A stretch of 54,463 nt of DNA. It comes from Nocardiopsis suaedae. Its GTDB lineage: Bacteria > Actinomycetota > Actinomycetes > Streptosporangiales > Streptosporangiaceae. Position 1 is the first letter of the stretch; each line of letters opens with the position of its first letter. The translations under genes were made by a program, and so were the position numbers. The stretch covers positions 1 to 54,463 of the forward strand of contig NZ_JAQFWP010000048.1 of assembly GCF_027706745.1 (NCBI RefSeq), read 5' to 3'. The notes under the pieces were generated by a model. It had not been told where the DNA came from and did not search any database. It saw nothing but the letters and a program-made list of their open reading frames with translations. Shown piece by piece: positions 25,244 through 33,356 of this stretch.

Positions 25244-25623
25244 GGGCCGCACGCACCCGCAGCGACCGGGGCAGTGCGGAACTCGCGGTCGCCACGCCCC
25301 TCCTTCTGCTTCTGCTGCTCCTGGTGATCCAGGCCGGACTGGTCGCCCACGCCTCACAGGTGGCCCAGTCCATCGCGACCACGGCCCTGGCCGAGGCCCG
25401 AGCCGTCGACGCCACCGACGCCGACGGCCGGGCCGCCGGAGAACACGCAGGAGAACAGCTCGGCGGGCGCCTCCTGCGCGGGCTCAACGTTGAGGTGCAC
25501 CGCGACGACGAGGCGGCCCGCGTCGTCGTCACCGCGCAGGTCCCGTCCGTCCTACCCGGACTAACTTGGCCGATCCGACACGAGAGCTCGGGCCCCGTGG
25601 AGAGGTTCACCAGCCCGCCATGA
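25240..25623 (+). CDS. TadE-like pseudopilin
   Basis: Encodes 127 residues (ATGA overlap). After a basic leader comes RGSAELAVATPLLLLLLLLVIQAGLVAHAS, the TadE signature with Glu five residues into the hydrophobic helix. The remaining 80 residues form the extracytoplasmic beta domain. TadE-type minor pilins help start or cap the Tad pilus. It is coupled to a second TadE-like gene. Confidence 0.82.
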   Translation: MRAARTRSDRGSAELAVATPLLLLLLLLVIQAGLVAHASQVAQSIATTALAEARAVDATDADGRAAGEHAGEQLGGRLLRGLNVEVHRDDEAARVVVTAQVPSVLPGLTWPIRHESSGPVERFTSPP

Positions 25624-26051
25624 CCGGCCGAGAACTCCGACTCCAGGGAGAACAGCGGGGGAGCGCGGCCTTGGAGCTGGCGGTGCTCACTCCGCTGCTG
25701 ATCCTGCTCGTCCTGCTGATCGTGCTGGCCCACCGCCTTACGACGGCGACACAGGCGGTCGACGCCGCCGCTCACGCGGGAGCGCGCGCCGCCACATTGG
25801 AACGCACCCCCGAGCAGGCTCGCGTCGCCGCCGAAGGGGCCGTTGCGGACGCTCTGCGTACGCACGAGCTGAGCTGCAGCAGCCACACCCTGACCCTGGA
25901 GGCGGGCGCCCTGGAACCCGGCGGCACCGTGAGAGCCGAGCTGACCTGCCGGGCCGACCTCAGTGGCCTCACCGGCCTCGGGGTGCCCCTCCACCGAGAC
26001 GTCGAGGGCGAGGCCGACGCCGTGGTCGACGTGTACCGGGGGCGCCCATGA
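25620..26051 (+). CDS. Second TadE/TadF-like pseudopilin
   Basis: Encodes 143 residues from ATG 25620 (ATGA overlap). RGSAALELAVLTPLLILLVLLIVLAHRLTTATQAVDAAAHAGARAA is the TadE motif with the characteristic following helix. Two Cys (near residues 85 and 110) could form an extracellular disulfide. Same operon as the other Tad genes. Confidence 0.82.
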   Translation: MTGRELRLQGEQRGSAALELAVLTPLLILLVLLIVLAHRLTTATQAVDAAAHAGARAATLERTPEQARVAAEGAVADALRTHELSCSSHTLTLEAGALEPGGTVRAELTCRADLSGLTGLGVPLHRDVEGEADAVVDVYRGRP

Positions 26052-26446
26052 GCGGACGCTCCAGATCCGACGCCGGGCAGGTGACCGCCTTCGTCACCAC
26101 CACCGCCCTCACCCTCGTCTTCGTCTTCGCCCTGGTGTGGGAAGGCGGATCGGCCCTGGCCGAGCGGAGCCGGGCCCTCTCCTTGGCGCAGGAGGCGGCC
26201 CGAGCCGGGGCACAGCAGATCGACCTGGCCGCCTACCGGGCCGACGAGGAGATCCTTCTCGACCCCGGAGCTGCCGAGCGCGCGGCCCGGAACTTCCTCG
26301 ACCAGGCCGGAGCCGCGGGCACCGTCTCCGCTGGTGAGGACGCCGTCACGGTGACCGCCCAACTCGACTACGACTTCACGCTGCTGCCCCTGGGGAGCCG
26401 CACCCTCGCGGCCAGCGCGAGCGCCGCACCGCACACCGGCCCCTGA
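26048..26446 (+). CDS. TadG-like short pseudopilin
   Basis: Encodes 132 residues (ATGA overlap). DAGQVTAFVTTTALTLVFVFALVWEGGSAL with LAERSRALSLAQEAARAGAQQID is the start of the TadG-like N-terminal family; it lacks the von Willebrand A domain of long TadG proteins. It completes a three-pseudopilin set plus the Flp-like pilin. The regulator gene follows 14 nt later. Confidence 0.78.
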   Translation: MSGRSRSDAGQVTAFVTTTALTLVFVFALVWEGGSALAERSRALSLAQEAARAGAQQIDLAAYRADEEILLDPGAAERAARNFLDQAGAAGTVSAGEDAVTVTAQLDYDFTLLPLGSRTLAASASAAPHTGP

Positions 26447-26460
26447 ACCGAGGAACCTCC

Positions 26461-28959
26461 ATGGCCCGACGCATCGTCCTGCAGACCGGCGCACTCCTCT
26501 TCAGCATTGCCGTCCTCGCAGGAGTTCCCTACGTGGCGACCACCGTGCTCGGCTGGCCCCGCCTTGACTGGGACGCCGACAGCGCGATGGCCTACCTTCG
26601 CGGAGGCTCGCTTCCTCCAGGTGTGGCCACGGCGTTCGGCGTCGGCCTGTTGTGGGTGCTCTGGGGGCTGTACCTCGCCGCGGCCGCCACCGAACTCTGG
26701 CAGCGCATGCGCGACCGCCCGGCGCGGCGCCTGTTCGGCCCCCTTCAACTCTTGGCGGCCACCGCCGTCGGTGCTACGGCCACCACACCGGTCGCCCACG
26801 CCGTCGTTGAGCCCGCAGCGACAGCCGACGCCGATGAGGGGGAGGTTCCGGTCGAGGAAGGGGCACCGCCGCCCGCCCCGGAAGGCGGCGCCCACGAGGA
26901 AGCGGGCCCCGAGGGCCGGGTCCATATCGAGCGGAGCAGAGTCCTCAGCGGCATCGCCCTGGACTCCGCCGAACTGACGCCCGAGATGGAAGCCGACCTC
27001 GCCCCGGTCATCGCAATGATCCGCGACCACGGCGCCGCCGGAGTCCCCATCGTCGTCACCGGACACACCGATGCCAGCGGCGATCCCGAGTACAACCAGC
27101 AGCTCTCCCAACGACGGGCCGAATCCGTCGCCGAGCACCTCACCGCCGAGCTGGGGCCGGACGCTCCCGAGGTCGTGGTCCAGGGCGTCGGAGCGGACGA
27201 GCTCCTTGAGGACGCCACCGACTCCGGTCAGCGCCGGGTCGAGATCACCTACACCGTCGCCTCCGGCCCTCCACCGGCCGCACGGACCCCTGAATCACCC
27301 GCGCCGGAGCAGCCTCCCGAACAAGCACCGGACGAGCGCCCCGTCGTCGTGGTCGAGATCCCCTCGGCCGCGACCGCAGCAGGGGCCGCTGCTGCCTCGG
27401 GCGTCGTCGCCGGCGCGACCGGGTACCTCCTCGGCCGCCGCCCACGCCCTGACCGGGATCGAGGCCCAGGGGAGGGCGATGAGGACGACTGGGACGAGAG
27501 CGAGGATGAGGCTCTTGCAGGCGCAGCCCAGGATCCCGCCCACGCGTCGACCTCCCTGTGGTCACCACCCCCTCCGGTCGAGGCCGATTCGCCCACACCA
27601 CAGCAGCAGGGGGAGACGTTCCCCCTTCGACGACTCCGCGGCGCCTTGGGGATCACAGGAGTCGGAGCACACGGTGCCGTACGAACGGTCCTGGCCATGG
27701 CCCTGCAGCGCGAAGGGCTGCGAGTCGTGCTCCGGGAGGACTGCCTCGTCACGCTTCTGGGAGATGTCGCCGCTGAGCGCGTCCGGGACGGCGCACCTCC
27801 AGGGATCCGTATCACGACGACCTTGAGCGAGGCCATCGCCCACCTGCACGCGGAGATGCTCACCAACCTGGAGGAGGACGAAGACGACGACCAAGAGCCC
27901 GTCGAGCCGCCGAACCGTGAGGCCGACGACGAGGGCGAGGTGAGCGTGCTCATCGCCGCTGCAGACCGGGAGGAGGCCCAACAGGTCGACGACCTGCTGG
28001 ACGCCGGGGGCGCACCTGTGGCGGCCCTCGTCCTCAGTCGCTGGTCAGGGCGCGTCGCTGTAATCGACCACGCAGGCCACGTCCACAAGGGCGATGGAGA
28101 CATCGGAGGTCTGGCGGGTACGGCCTGGCCGCTCACCACACGGGGACAGGTCATCGACGCGCTCATCGACGCGCAGCGAAACCGCTCCATGGACTCGGGC
28201 AGCGAGAACGGTTCTGACGACGGCCAGGTGGCCGCAGGCACACAGGACGAGGGGCCAGAAGCCGAAGCACCTGAACGCCCCGTCCGCCTTCGTGTTCTTG
28301 GGCGGGTCGGCCTGACCGTAGGCGGCAAGGCGGCCGTTCCGCGGCGGCGCTCCGCCTACGAGGTCGCGGCCTACCTCGCGCTGCATCCCGACGGCGTCCG
28401 TCTCGAACGCGCGGTAGAGGACATGTGGCCCGAGGACATCGCGACGCGCTCCACTCGGCGCTTCCACGACGCCGTCAGCGCGCTGCGCGGAGCCGTGCGC
28501 CAGACCGCCTCCGCAAGAGGCACGGCCACGGTCGTCCTGCACGACGACCACTACCGCCTCGACCCCGAAGCGGTAAGCACGGACCTGTGGGACCTGCACA
28601 AGGCCATGGGGCCGGACGGGACGGCGGACGACTTGCTCCAGGCGACGGTTGACTATGAGGACTTCGCTGCTGACTCCGACTTCCGCTGGGCAGAGCTCCA
28701 CCGCGAGCGGCTGCGGCAACGGCTGATCGAGGCCCTCCTCGCAGCGGCGGACGACTCCGAGCCGAACACGGCTGTTCGGCTTCTGCGGCGGGCGGTGCAG
28801 GTCGCTCCGCTCACTGAGCAACCTCACCGCAAGCTCGTCACATGCCTGCTCGAACAAGGGGACACCGGGGCAGCTGCTACGGCCTTCGCCGCCTACGAAC
28901 TGGCCATGCGAGAAGTCGGGGCGGAGGTCGCACCTGAATTGCGCGCACAGCTATCATAG
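26461..28959 (+). CDS. Transmembrane OmpA-BTAD (SARP-like) regulator
   Basis: Encodes 832 residues. Three hydrophobic segments (about 9-30, 54-78, 90-112) precede an acidic linker and an OmpA-type peptidoglycan-binding domain (about 160-266; GHTDASGDPEYNQQLSQRRA, the family core). A fourth hydrophobic segment (about 302-325) should return the chain to the cytoplasm. A long acidic stretch follows, with a Rossmann-like part (about 390-560), then an OmpR-type winged helix (about 607-700; RLRVLGRVGLTVGG...RSTRRFHDAVSALRGAVR) and a bacterial transcriptional activation domain (BTAD) to the end. LysM-bearing relatives at similar loci are known; OmpA as sensor is less usual. It probably couples cell-wall contact to transcription of the pilus or conjugation genes (inference). 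It is the last gene of the operon. Confidence 0.85.
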   Translation: MARRIVLQTGALLFSIAVLAGVPYVATTVLGWPRLDWDADSAMAYLRGGSLPPGVATAFGVGLLWVLWGLYLAAAATELWQRMRDRPARRLFGPLQLLAATAVGATATTPVAHAVVEPAATADADEGEVPVEEGAPPPAPEGGAHEEAGPEGRVHIERSRVLSGIALDSAELTPEMEADLAPVIAMIRDHGAAGVPIVVTGHTDASGDPEYNQQLSQRRAESVAEHLTAELGPDAPEVVVQGVGADELLEDATDSGQRRVEITYTVASGPPPAARTPESPAPEQPPEQAPDERPVVVVEIPSAATAAGAAAASGVVAGATGYLLGRRPRPDRDRGPGEGDEDDWDESEDEALAGAAQDPAHASTSLWSPPPPVEADSPTPQQQGETFPLRRLRGALGITGVGAHGAVRTVLAMALQREGLRVVLREDCLVTLLGDVAAERVRDGAPPGIRITTTLSEAIAHLHAEMLTNLEEDEDDDQEPVEPPNREADDEGEVSVLIAAADREEAQQVDDLLDAGGAPVAALVLSRWSGRVAVIDHAGHVHKGDGDIGGLAGTAWPLTTRGQVIDALIDAQRNRSMDSGSENGSDDGQVAAGTQDEGPEAEAPERPVRLRVLGRVGLTVGGKAAVPRRRSAYEVAAYLALHPDGVRLERAVEDMWPEDIATRSTRRFHDAVSALRGAVRQTASARGTATVVLHDDHYRLDPEAVSTDLWDLHKAMGPDGTADDLLQATVDYEDFAADSDFRWAELHRERLRQRLIEALLAAADDSEPNTAVRLLRRAVQVAPLTEQPHRKLVTCLLEQGDTGAAATAFAAYELAMREVGAEVAPELRAQLS

Positions 28960-28965
28960 AAAGGT

Positions 28966-29009
28966 GGAGGTGTGAGGTGCGGCAGGGGTAACCTCCTTTC
29001 TTTTTTTCT
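28966..29009 (+). terminator. Intrinsic terminator of the Tad operon
   Basis: GGAGGT (28966-28971) pairs with ACCTCC (28991-28996), followed directly by a pyrimidine tract TTTCTTTTTTTCTT (28997-29010). It lies just after the stop at 28959. The stem is short, but the T-run is the longest in the region and the position is right. Confidence 0.6.
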
Positions 29010-29010
29010 T

Positions 29011-29485
29011 GGCTTGTGCGGTGCGTGTTGCCCTGGTAGATCGTTTTGTCAGAGTTTCCACTCAGGGGTAATTGCTGGGCGAATGCCTTTGCTAATGGGT
29101 GTCCACTGAGGTGTCGAACGGGACGCCCGCGGGTGCGGCTCTCCCTGAGGCGGTATGGCGGCCAAGGCGTCGCTGTCAAGAAATCGCTGGTCAGACGGCG
29201 TGTGGGGGTCGTCCGTGTGCCGCCCGACAGGTGCGGAGCATGGTCTGCAAACTCTGTCGGGGTGGTTCGGTGGCGCGGTCGAATTCGTTCTCGGCGCGTG
29301 CGGATTTACGGGCAAGAATCGAGTGTCGCATTCCTTGCTCTTGTCTATGATTGCTTTCTTTGAATGTCTTCTCGCATCCTGCTGTGACCTTCATGTGCTC
29401 TCCGAGTCATGGGCCGGTGAGCGAGAGTGTGCGTCGAAACCGTCGCATTGGATCCACAGTGCCGGCCGGAATATTTTCTCCTGCC
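29011..29485. other. Noncoding region right of the Tad locus
   Basis: No supported gene. Short overlapping frames on both strands lack the third-position GC bias of the neighbouring genes. The stretch 29330-29480 is AT-rich for this DNA. Together with the AT-richer 18605-19194 region it brackets the Tad operon. Confidence 0.4.
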
Positions 29486-29515
29486 TTGTTAATTGATCTT
29501 TCGCGCGGGTATTAA
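29486..29515 (+). promoter_or_regulatory. Sigma-70-like promoter
   Basis: TTGTTA (29486-29491) and TATTAA (29510-29515) are separated by 18 nt, in an AT-rich patch 44 nt ahead of the start at 29559. This is the best promoter match I can see in the window. Confidence 0.55.
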
Positions 29516-29516
29516 T

Positions 29517-29547
29517 AGGGGTGACCAAGCAAAGTAAGATCACCCCT
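29517..29547 (+). promoter_or_regulatory. Inverted repeat at the expected transcription start (operator or leader hairpin)
   Basis: AGGGGTGA (29517-29524) and TCACCCCT (29540-29547) are exact reverse complements 15 nt apart. They begin just after the -10 box and end 11 nt before the ATG. A repressor operator or a 5' leader hairpin that hides the GGAG at 29549 are both possible. Confidence 0.5.
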
Positions 29548-29558
29548 CGGAGAATGCT

Positions 29559-29858
29559 ATGGCCTGGTACGGGCTGTGGTACGGCGGACCCGGGTACTCT
29601 CCGTCGTTCCAAGAGGACATGGAACGCTTCCCCTCCCTGCAGGCGGCTAAGGAAGCGCTGTGGAGCCGAACCTACGAAGGTTACGCGTGGCGCCAGCACT
29701 TCGACTTCGTCTTCCGTGAGCCGGAACGCGTTCTGACGCCCGCGGTCACCGAAGAAAGCTACATCGACCTCTACCGGTCGCCTGATGCCGATCTGTCCTT
29801 GATCGAGCGTCGCATCTGCTTCGGTCCGCGCGGCGGAACCCGAGTCGAACCCTGCTGA
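29559..29858 (+). CDS. Hypothetical protein
   Basis: Encodes 99 residues from ATG 29559 (GGAG 6 nt upstream). It is rich in aromatic residues (MAWYGLWYGGPGYSPSF, then AWRQHFDFVFREPERVLTP) and ends with a basic segment and a Cys. No family recognised. It is the first gene after the only clear promoter/operator, which suggests it leads the accessory block up to about 34.2 kb. A phage- or element-borne host-takeover type of small protein is possible but unsupported. Confidence 0.7.
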   Translation: MAWYGLWYGGPGYSPSFQEDMERFPSLQAAKEALWSRTYEGYAWRQHFDFVFREPERVLTPAVTEESYIDLYRSPDADLSLIERRICFGPRGGTRVEPC

Positions 29859-29892
29859 ACCCCAGTAGTTCGCCCCCTAGGTGAGGTGTGCC

Positions 29893-30258
29893 ATGTCGGA
29901 ATTCATCATCGACGGTTTCACTATCCTCCCTCACACGCTGATCATCGAACCCGCCGGCTTCGAAACCTGCGGCGTGGGAGCCCGGGAATGCTGGTCCTAC
30001 CGCCTCTACTGCGGTGACTCCCTCATCTTCGAGGGGAAGGACATGCGGACCCCCGTGGGGGTTTCGGAAGACCAGGTCGCCGCGCGTGCACTCGGCTTCC
30101 TCACTCTGCGCCCGGGGGACACGGAAGACGACTACTTCGCCGATTACAGCCAAGACCAGTTCGCGTGGTGCGAGGAGAACGCGGACATGATCGGGCTGTG
30201 CCTGATCGGTGAAGGCGGCACCGAAGTTGACGACCTGTCCGGCTATCGCGCCGGATGA
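29893..30258 (+). CDS. Hypothetical acidic protein
   Basis: Encodes 121 residues from ATG 29893 with GGTGAGG upstream. The sequence is acidic, with several aromatic residues and four Cys (CGVGARECWSYRLYC in the first half). It has a DTEDDYFADYSQDQFAWCEENAD stretch near the end. No family recognised and no membrane segment. A strong hairpin follows at 30265-30293. Confidence 0.7.
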   Translation: MSEFIIDGFTILPHTLIIEPAGFETCGVGARECWSYRLYCGDSLIFEGKDMRTPVGVSEDQVAARALGFLTLRPGDTEDDYFADYSQDQFAWCEENADMIGLCLIGEGGTEVDDLSGYRAG

Positions 30259-30264
30259 GTGAAC

Positions 30265-30293
30265 GGGGTGCCGCCCGCCACGGGTGGCACCCC
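30265..30293 (+). terminator. Hairpin after the 121-aa gene
   Basis: Twelve positions (30265-30276 with 30282-30293) pair with one G-T wobble and a 5-nt loop, 6 nt after the stop codon. There is no T-run. It probably acts as a terminator or polarity element. Confidence 0.6.
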
Positions 30294-30369
30294 GAATCCG
30301 CCTTCCCGGTATCGGTTCAGAGTCCGCGAGTATCGCGGCCCCTGATCGGACACCGATTCAAGGCGGTGA

Positions 30370-31056
30370 ATGCCGATGTGCAGACAGCATCCCACGCTCA
30401 ACCACGCGGACTACCCGCACGAACCCGGAACCCTGTACGACTGCCGCGCGTGCGAAGCCGAATGCCACTGCGGCGGCGAAGGAACGTGCGTCCACTGCGC
30501 GATCACCGCTGAAAGCGACAAGGGAGGAGAGATGGCCGCAATCAGGTTGCCGCACAGCGGCCTGATGGTCCCTACCGAGAAAGTACGCGTAACGCAGGTG
30601 TCCAGCACGGACATCGGAACCGGAATCGCCTGGTCCGGAACGGTGCGCGATGGCCGGACCCTGCTGGGAGCCTTCACCAACGGTGGCCGCGGTGGCCCTA
30701 CGAAGTTCCAAGAGGCCGATGCCGCCGGCGCGCGGCGCATGCGCGAGTTCATCGCGGCCTGCCGCACCGCCGATGGTGACCAGGCCGACGAAGAGGCCGT
30801 AGGTGAGGCGCTCACGGACGAACACGAGACGTCCAAGTCCATCGCCGCGGCACAGCGCCGCGGCCGGACCCTCATCCGGCACTACGACGACTTCGACATC
30901 CCGGGCTTCTGGGAGTCCACAGCGGATCCCGACCGTCCGGAGATGGTGCGCGCACTCGCCACCGAATGCGCCGCGCGCCACCCCGGCGTGGTTCGCGCCG
31001 AACTGTGGGACGTCACGTCCCGCGCCTGGATCGAGTTCTACCGCCGCACCGACTGA
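30370..31056 (+). CDS. Hypothetical protein with N-terminal Cys-rich zinc-ribbon-like segment
   Basis: Encodes 228 residues from ATG 30370 (AAGG 6 nt upstream). Residues about 25-45 contain CRACEAECHCGGEGTCVHC, six Cys in pairs that could bind zinc. The middle (55-115) is beta-rich. The C-terminal 90 residues are helical, with RHYDDFDIPGFWESTADPDRP and a final WDVTSRAWIEFYRR. I do not recognise the family. A 10-bp hairpin follows at 31064. Confidence 0.65.
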   Translation: MPMCRQHPTLNHADYPHEPGTLYDCRACEAECHCGGEGTCVHCAITAESDKGGEMAAIRLPHSGLMVPTEKVRVTQVSSTDIGTGIAWSGTVRDGRTLLGAFTNGGRGGPTKFQEADAAGARRMREFIAACRTADGDQADEEAVGEALTDEHETSKSIAAAQRRGRTLIRHYDDFDIPGFWESTADPDRPEMVRALATECAARHPGVVRAELWDVTSRAWIEFYRRTD

Positions 31057-31063
31057 CCCGCGC

Positions 31064-31093
31064 CGGGGCCGGTTCAGGCAAGGACCGGCCCCG
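31064..31093 (+). terminator. Hairpin after the zinc-ribbon-like gene
   Basis: CGGGGCCGGT (31064-31073) pairs perfectly with ACCGGCCCCG (31084-31093) across 10 nt, 7 nt after the stop codon. No T-run. Confidence 0.6.
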
Positions 31094-31174
31094 CCACCTC
31101 CCTGTGAGGGGCGCCGGCGCGTGGGACGGCGGAACCTCCCACGCCTCCGACCCCGGTTCCTTCAAGGAGCTCGG

Positions 31175-31507
31175 ATGGCTGTGCTCAGCATCGAGATCTT
31201 TCTTCGCGCCCCTGAGACCACCGACCCCGCGTCCCACCCCACACCCGATTGGCTCACCCGGACACTCGCCGAAGCCATCACCCCACTGACCGCCCCCGGA
31301 TCAGCAATGCCAGTCATCGGCGCGATCGTCGACGCCTTCCCCGACGGCGACGGCGCACAGATCCGGGCCACCTGCCTAGCCGCGGACGGTGTCGAGGCGA
31401 TGGACACGCTAGCGGCCCGGCTTGAGGCCGTCCTCATCGACTTCGCCTGCGTAGAGGGGTGGCACCTGCACGCAGGCCAGACCAACTGGCACTGCGCCGA
31501 CAACTGA
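31175..31507 (+). CDS. Hypothetical protein
   Basis: Encodes 110 residues from ATG 31175 (AAGGAG 6 nt upstream). It looks like a small alpha/beta protein: a starting strand (LSIEIFLRAPE), a helix (DWLTRTLAEAITPL), a second strand (VIGAIVDAFPDG, IRATCLAADG) and a helix (MDTLAARLEAVLIDFACVEGW), a ferredoxin-like order. No known family recognised. A perfect hairpin follows at 31511. Confidence 0.7.
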   Translation: MAVLSIEIFLRAPETTDPASHPTPDWLTRTLAEAITPLTAPGSAMPVIGAIVDAFPDGDGAQIRATCLAADGVEAMDTLAARLEAVLIDFACVEGWHLHAGQTNWHCADN

Positions 31508-31510
31508 ACC

Positions 31511-31529
31511 GGGGCGCCGACGGCGCCCC
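31511..31529 (+). terminator. Perfect short hairpin between small genes
   Basis: GGGGCGCC / GGCGCCCC around a GAC loop, 3 nt after the stop at 31507 and 23 nt before the next start. Eight base pairs, no T-run. Confidence 0.55.
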
Positions 31530-31551
31530 AAGCGACCGCCCGGGAGGATTG

Positions 31552-32064
31552 ATGTTCCCCCTTCTCACCGTCAACGGAGCCGCGGTCAGCACGGACGATG
31601 ACGTCTTCGACGTCGAGTCGATCGCGATCGAGTTCGACCACGAGAGCGGCAACTCCCACGCCTGCGCTGCCTGCGGTAACCCGATCGCACAGACGACCAC
31701 AGGATGGATCGACGACGACGGCGAAGAGGAGTGCCCCGCGTCGGCCGACTCGCCCCCGACCGGTCACCAGGCCCAGCCGCTCCCGCTGAGCTGGTGCAAC
31801 TCCGCCGCAATCCAGCTCGAAGAGGAACAGGACGCTGTCACCGTCTCGATCTCTGTCGGGGACCCGCGCGGCGCCTTCACCTTCACCATGACCCGCGTCC
31901 CCGAAGACGCCGATTCCGAGCTGGCCGGGTGCCTGCTTCTGCACATGCCGTACCCGAAGCAGCCCTTCGAGCACGCCCCCTTACAGGAGGTCCGCCCGGG
32001 GACCTACCTCGTCGGCTCCGCGCCGTCGCCGCTTCCTCGACACCTCGCCCACAGCAACGCGTGA
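31552..32064 (+). CDS. Hypothetical protein with CxxC pair
   Basis: Encodes 170 residues from ATG 31552 (GGGAGGA about 5 nt upstream). CAACGNPI near residue 40 and a later Cys could form a small zinc knuckle. A beta-rich half (IAIEFDHES, DAVTVSISVGDPRGAFTFTMTRV) is followed by LLLHMPYPKQPF. Family not recognised. It ends 17 nt before the sliding-clamp gene and may be co-transcribed with it. Confidence 0.68.
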   Translation: MFPLLTVNGAAVSTDDDVFDVESIAIEFDHESGNSHACAACGNPIAQTTTGWIDDDGEEECPASADSPPTGHQAQPLPLSWCNSAAIQLEEEQDAVTVSISVGDPRGAFTFTMTRVPEDADSELAGCLLLHMPYPKQPFEHAPLQEVRPGTYLVGSAPSPLPRHLAHSNA

Positions 32065-32081
32065 CCAGAAAGGGGAATCCG

Positions 32082-33275
32082 ATGAACCCGACCGCTGCGC
32101 CCGCCCTCATGGGCGGGCCGGCGGCCGCCACCACCCGTGGTGAGCTGGCCGCCGCCCTGTCCGCCGCCGGCCTTGGCGTCCACTCGCGTCCGAGCCTGCC
32201 CGTGATGGGCGGTGTCCTGGTGGAAGCCGACGCGCACGGCGACGTGCACCTGACGGGCTGCCAGTACGAGTGCGCCGTGACGGTCGCACTGCCCGGCGCC
32301 GCGCAGGCTCCGGGCCGGATGGTCGTCGACCACTCCGAAGCCGTTCGTGTGCTCAAGGCGCTGGTCAAGGGAAAGGGGTGCGTGGCCGACGCAACGCCGA
32401 TCATGCTCGCGGTCGAATCGTCGACCGCGGTCATGCGGGCCGACGGCTGCACCGTTCCGCTGACCACCTACGACGTCGACGAATACCCGCCGCTGCCGGA
32501 CACCCCTCGCGGGAGCCGGGTCACGGTCGACCGGGAGCTGATCGCCTCCGAGCTGTGCCGCGTGAAGTGCGCCCGCGGCACGGACACGGAAGTACCGGCC
32601 ACGATGGGATTCCACCTCGCCGGAACGCCTGACGGTGTCGAGCTGGCGGCCACCGACCGGTACCGACTCGCCGTCGCCCGCATCCCCGTGGTCGATACGG
32701 AAGGGCCGAACATCGAAGCGCTGCTTCCCGGCCCGTTCCTGGAGCACCTCATCAAGCACCTGACCGGGCCCACCGTCACCATCGGCCTGGAAGCGAACAT
32801 CGCCTCCATCACCAGCGGGGATGTCACCGCCTTGGTCGGGCTCTCGGGGCTCGACTTGCCCAACTACCACCGCCTCCTTCACCTTCCAGGAGCACAGGCG
32901 GTCGTCGTCCCTCGAAAGGGCCTGATCGCCGCTGTGGAACGAGCCGCCGCGATCTGCGCGGCGAAGAAGGAGCGGTACCGCCACCTCGCCTTGAGCATCG
33001 AACCGAGCTCATGCGCGGTGACCCCCGTCCTCGACGGCGCAGTGCGCGTCACCGCCCCGCCGGTCCCGGTGCGGATGGCGGGCAAGCTCGCCACCCCCTT
33101 CGAGCTGCAGTTCCGCGCGGACTTCCTCCGGGACGCCCTGTCCAGCTTCCACGGTGAGCACGTCGCACTCCACATCACCTCACCGGTCAAGCCCGTGCTG
33201 TTCACCGACGAAGACGGCGCCCCCGGTGAGCACCTGGCCTACCAGCACCTGCTCATGCCGGTTCGCACGGACTGA
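32082..33275 (+). CDS. dnaN: DnaN-like DNA polymerase III beta sliding clamp
   Basis: Encodes 397 residues from ATG 32082 (AAGGGG upstream). The three-repeat clamp layout is readable: GVLVEADAHGDVHLTGCQYECAV in domain I, VELAATDRYRLAVARIPV in domain II and, at the end, FRADFLRDAL...PVKPVLFTDEDG...YQHLLMPVR, the typical clamp C-terminus. Length is close to chromosomal DnaN. A second, element-encoded clamp would tether polymerase or other clamp-binding proteins to DNA during replication of the element or confer drug or inhibitor resistance (griR-like clamps are known). It stands among unrelated small genes and not in a dnaA-dnaN-recF context, so it is an accessory copy. Confidence 0.85.
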   Translation: MNPTAAPALMGGPAAATTRGELAAALSAAGLGVHSRPSLPVMGGVLVEADAHGDVHLTGCQYECAVTVALPGAAQAPGRMVVDHSEAVRVLKALVKGKGCVADATPIMLAVESSTAVMRADGCTVPLTTYDVDEYPPLPDTPRGSRVTVDRELIASELCRVKCARGTDTEVPATMGFHLAGTPDGVELAATDRYRLAVARIPVVDTEGPNIEALLPGPFLEHLIKHLTGPTVTIGLEANIASITSGDVTALVGLSGLDLPNYHRLLHLPGAQAVVVPRKGLIAAVERAAAICAAKKERYRHLALSIEPSSCAVTPVLDGAVRVTAPPVPVRMAGKLATPFELQFRADFLRDALSSFHGEHVALHITSPVKPVLFTDEDGAPGEHLAYQHLLMPVRTD

Positions 33276-33283
33276 GCACGCCG

Positions 33284-33315
33284 GAGCCCGGGGGCGCGGC
33301 AAGGGCCCCGGGCTC
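33284..33315 (+). terminator. Hairpin after the clamp gene
   Basis: GAGCCCGGGG (33284-33293) pairs perfectly with CCCCGGGCTC (33306-33315) across 12 nt, just after the stop at 33275 and before the methylase gene. No T-run. Confidence 0.6.
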
Positions 33316-33356
33316 TACGCACTTCTGGAGGACGCCTGTTCGGAAGGAGCAGGATC

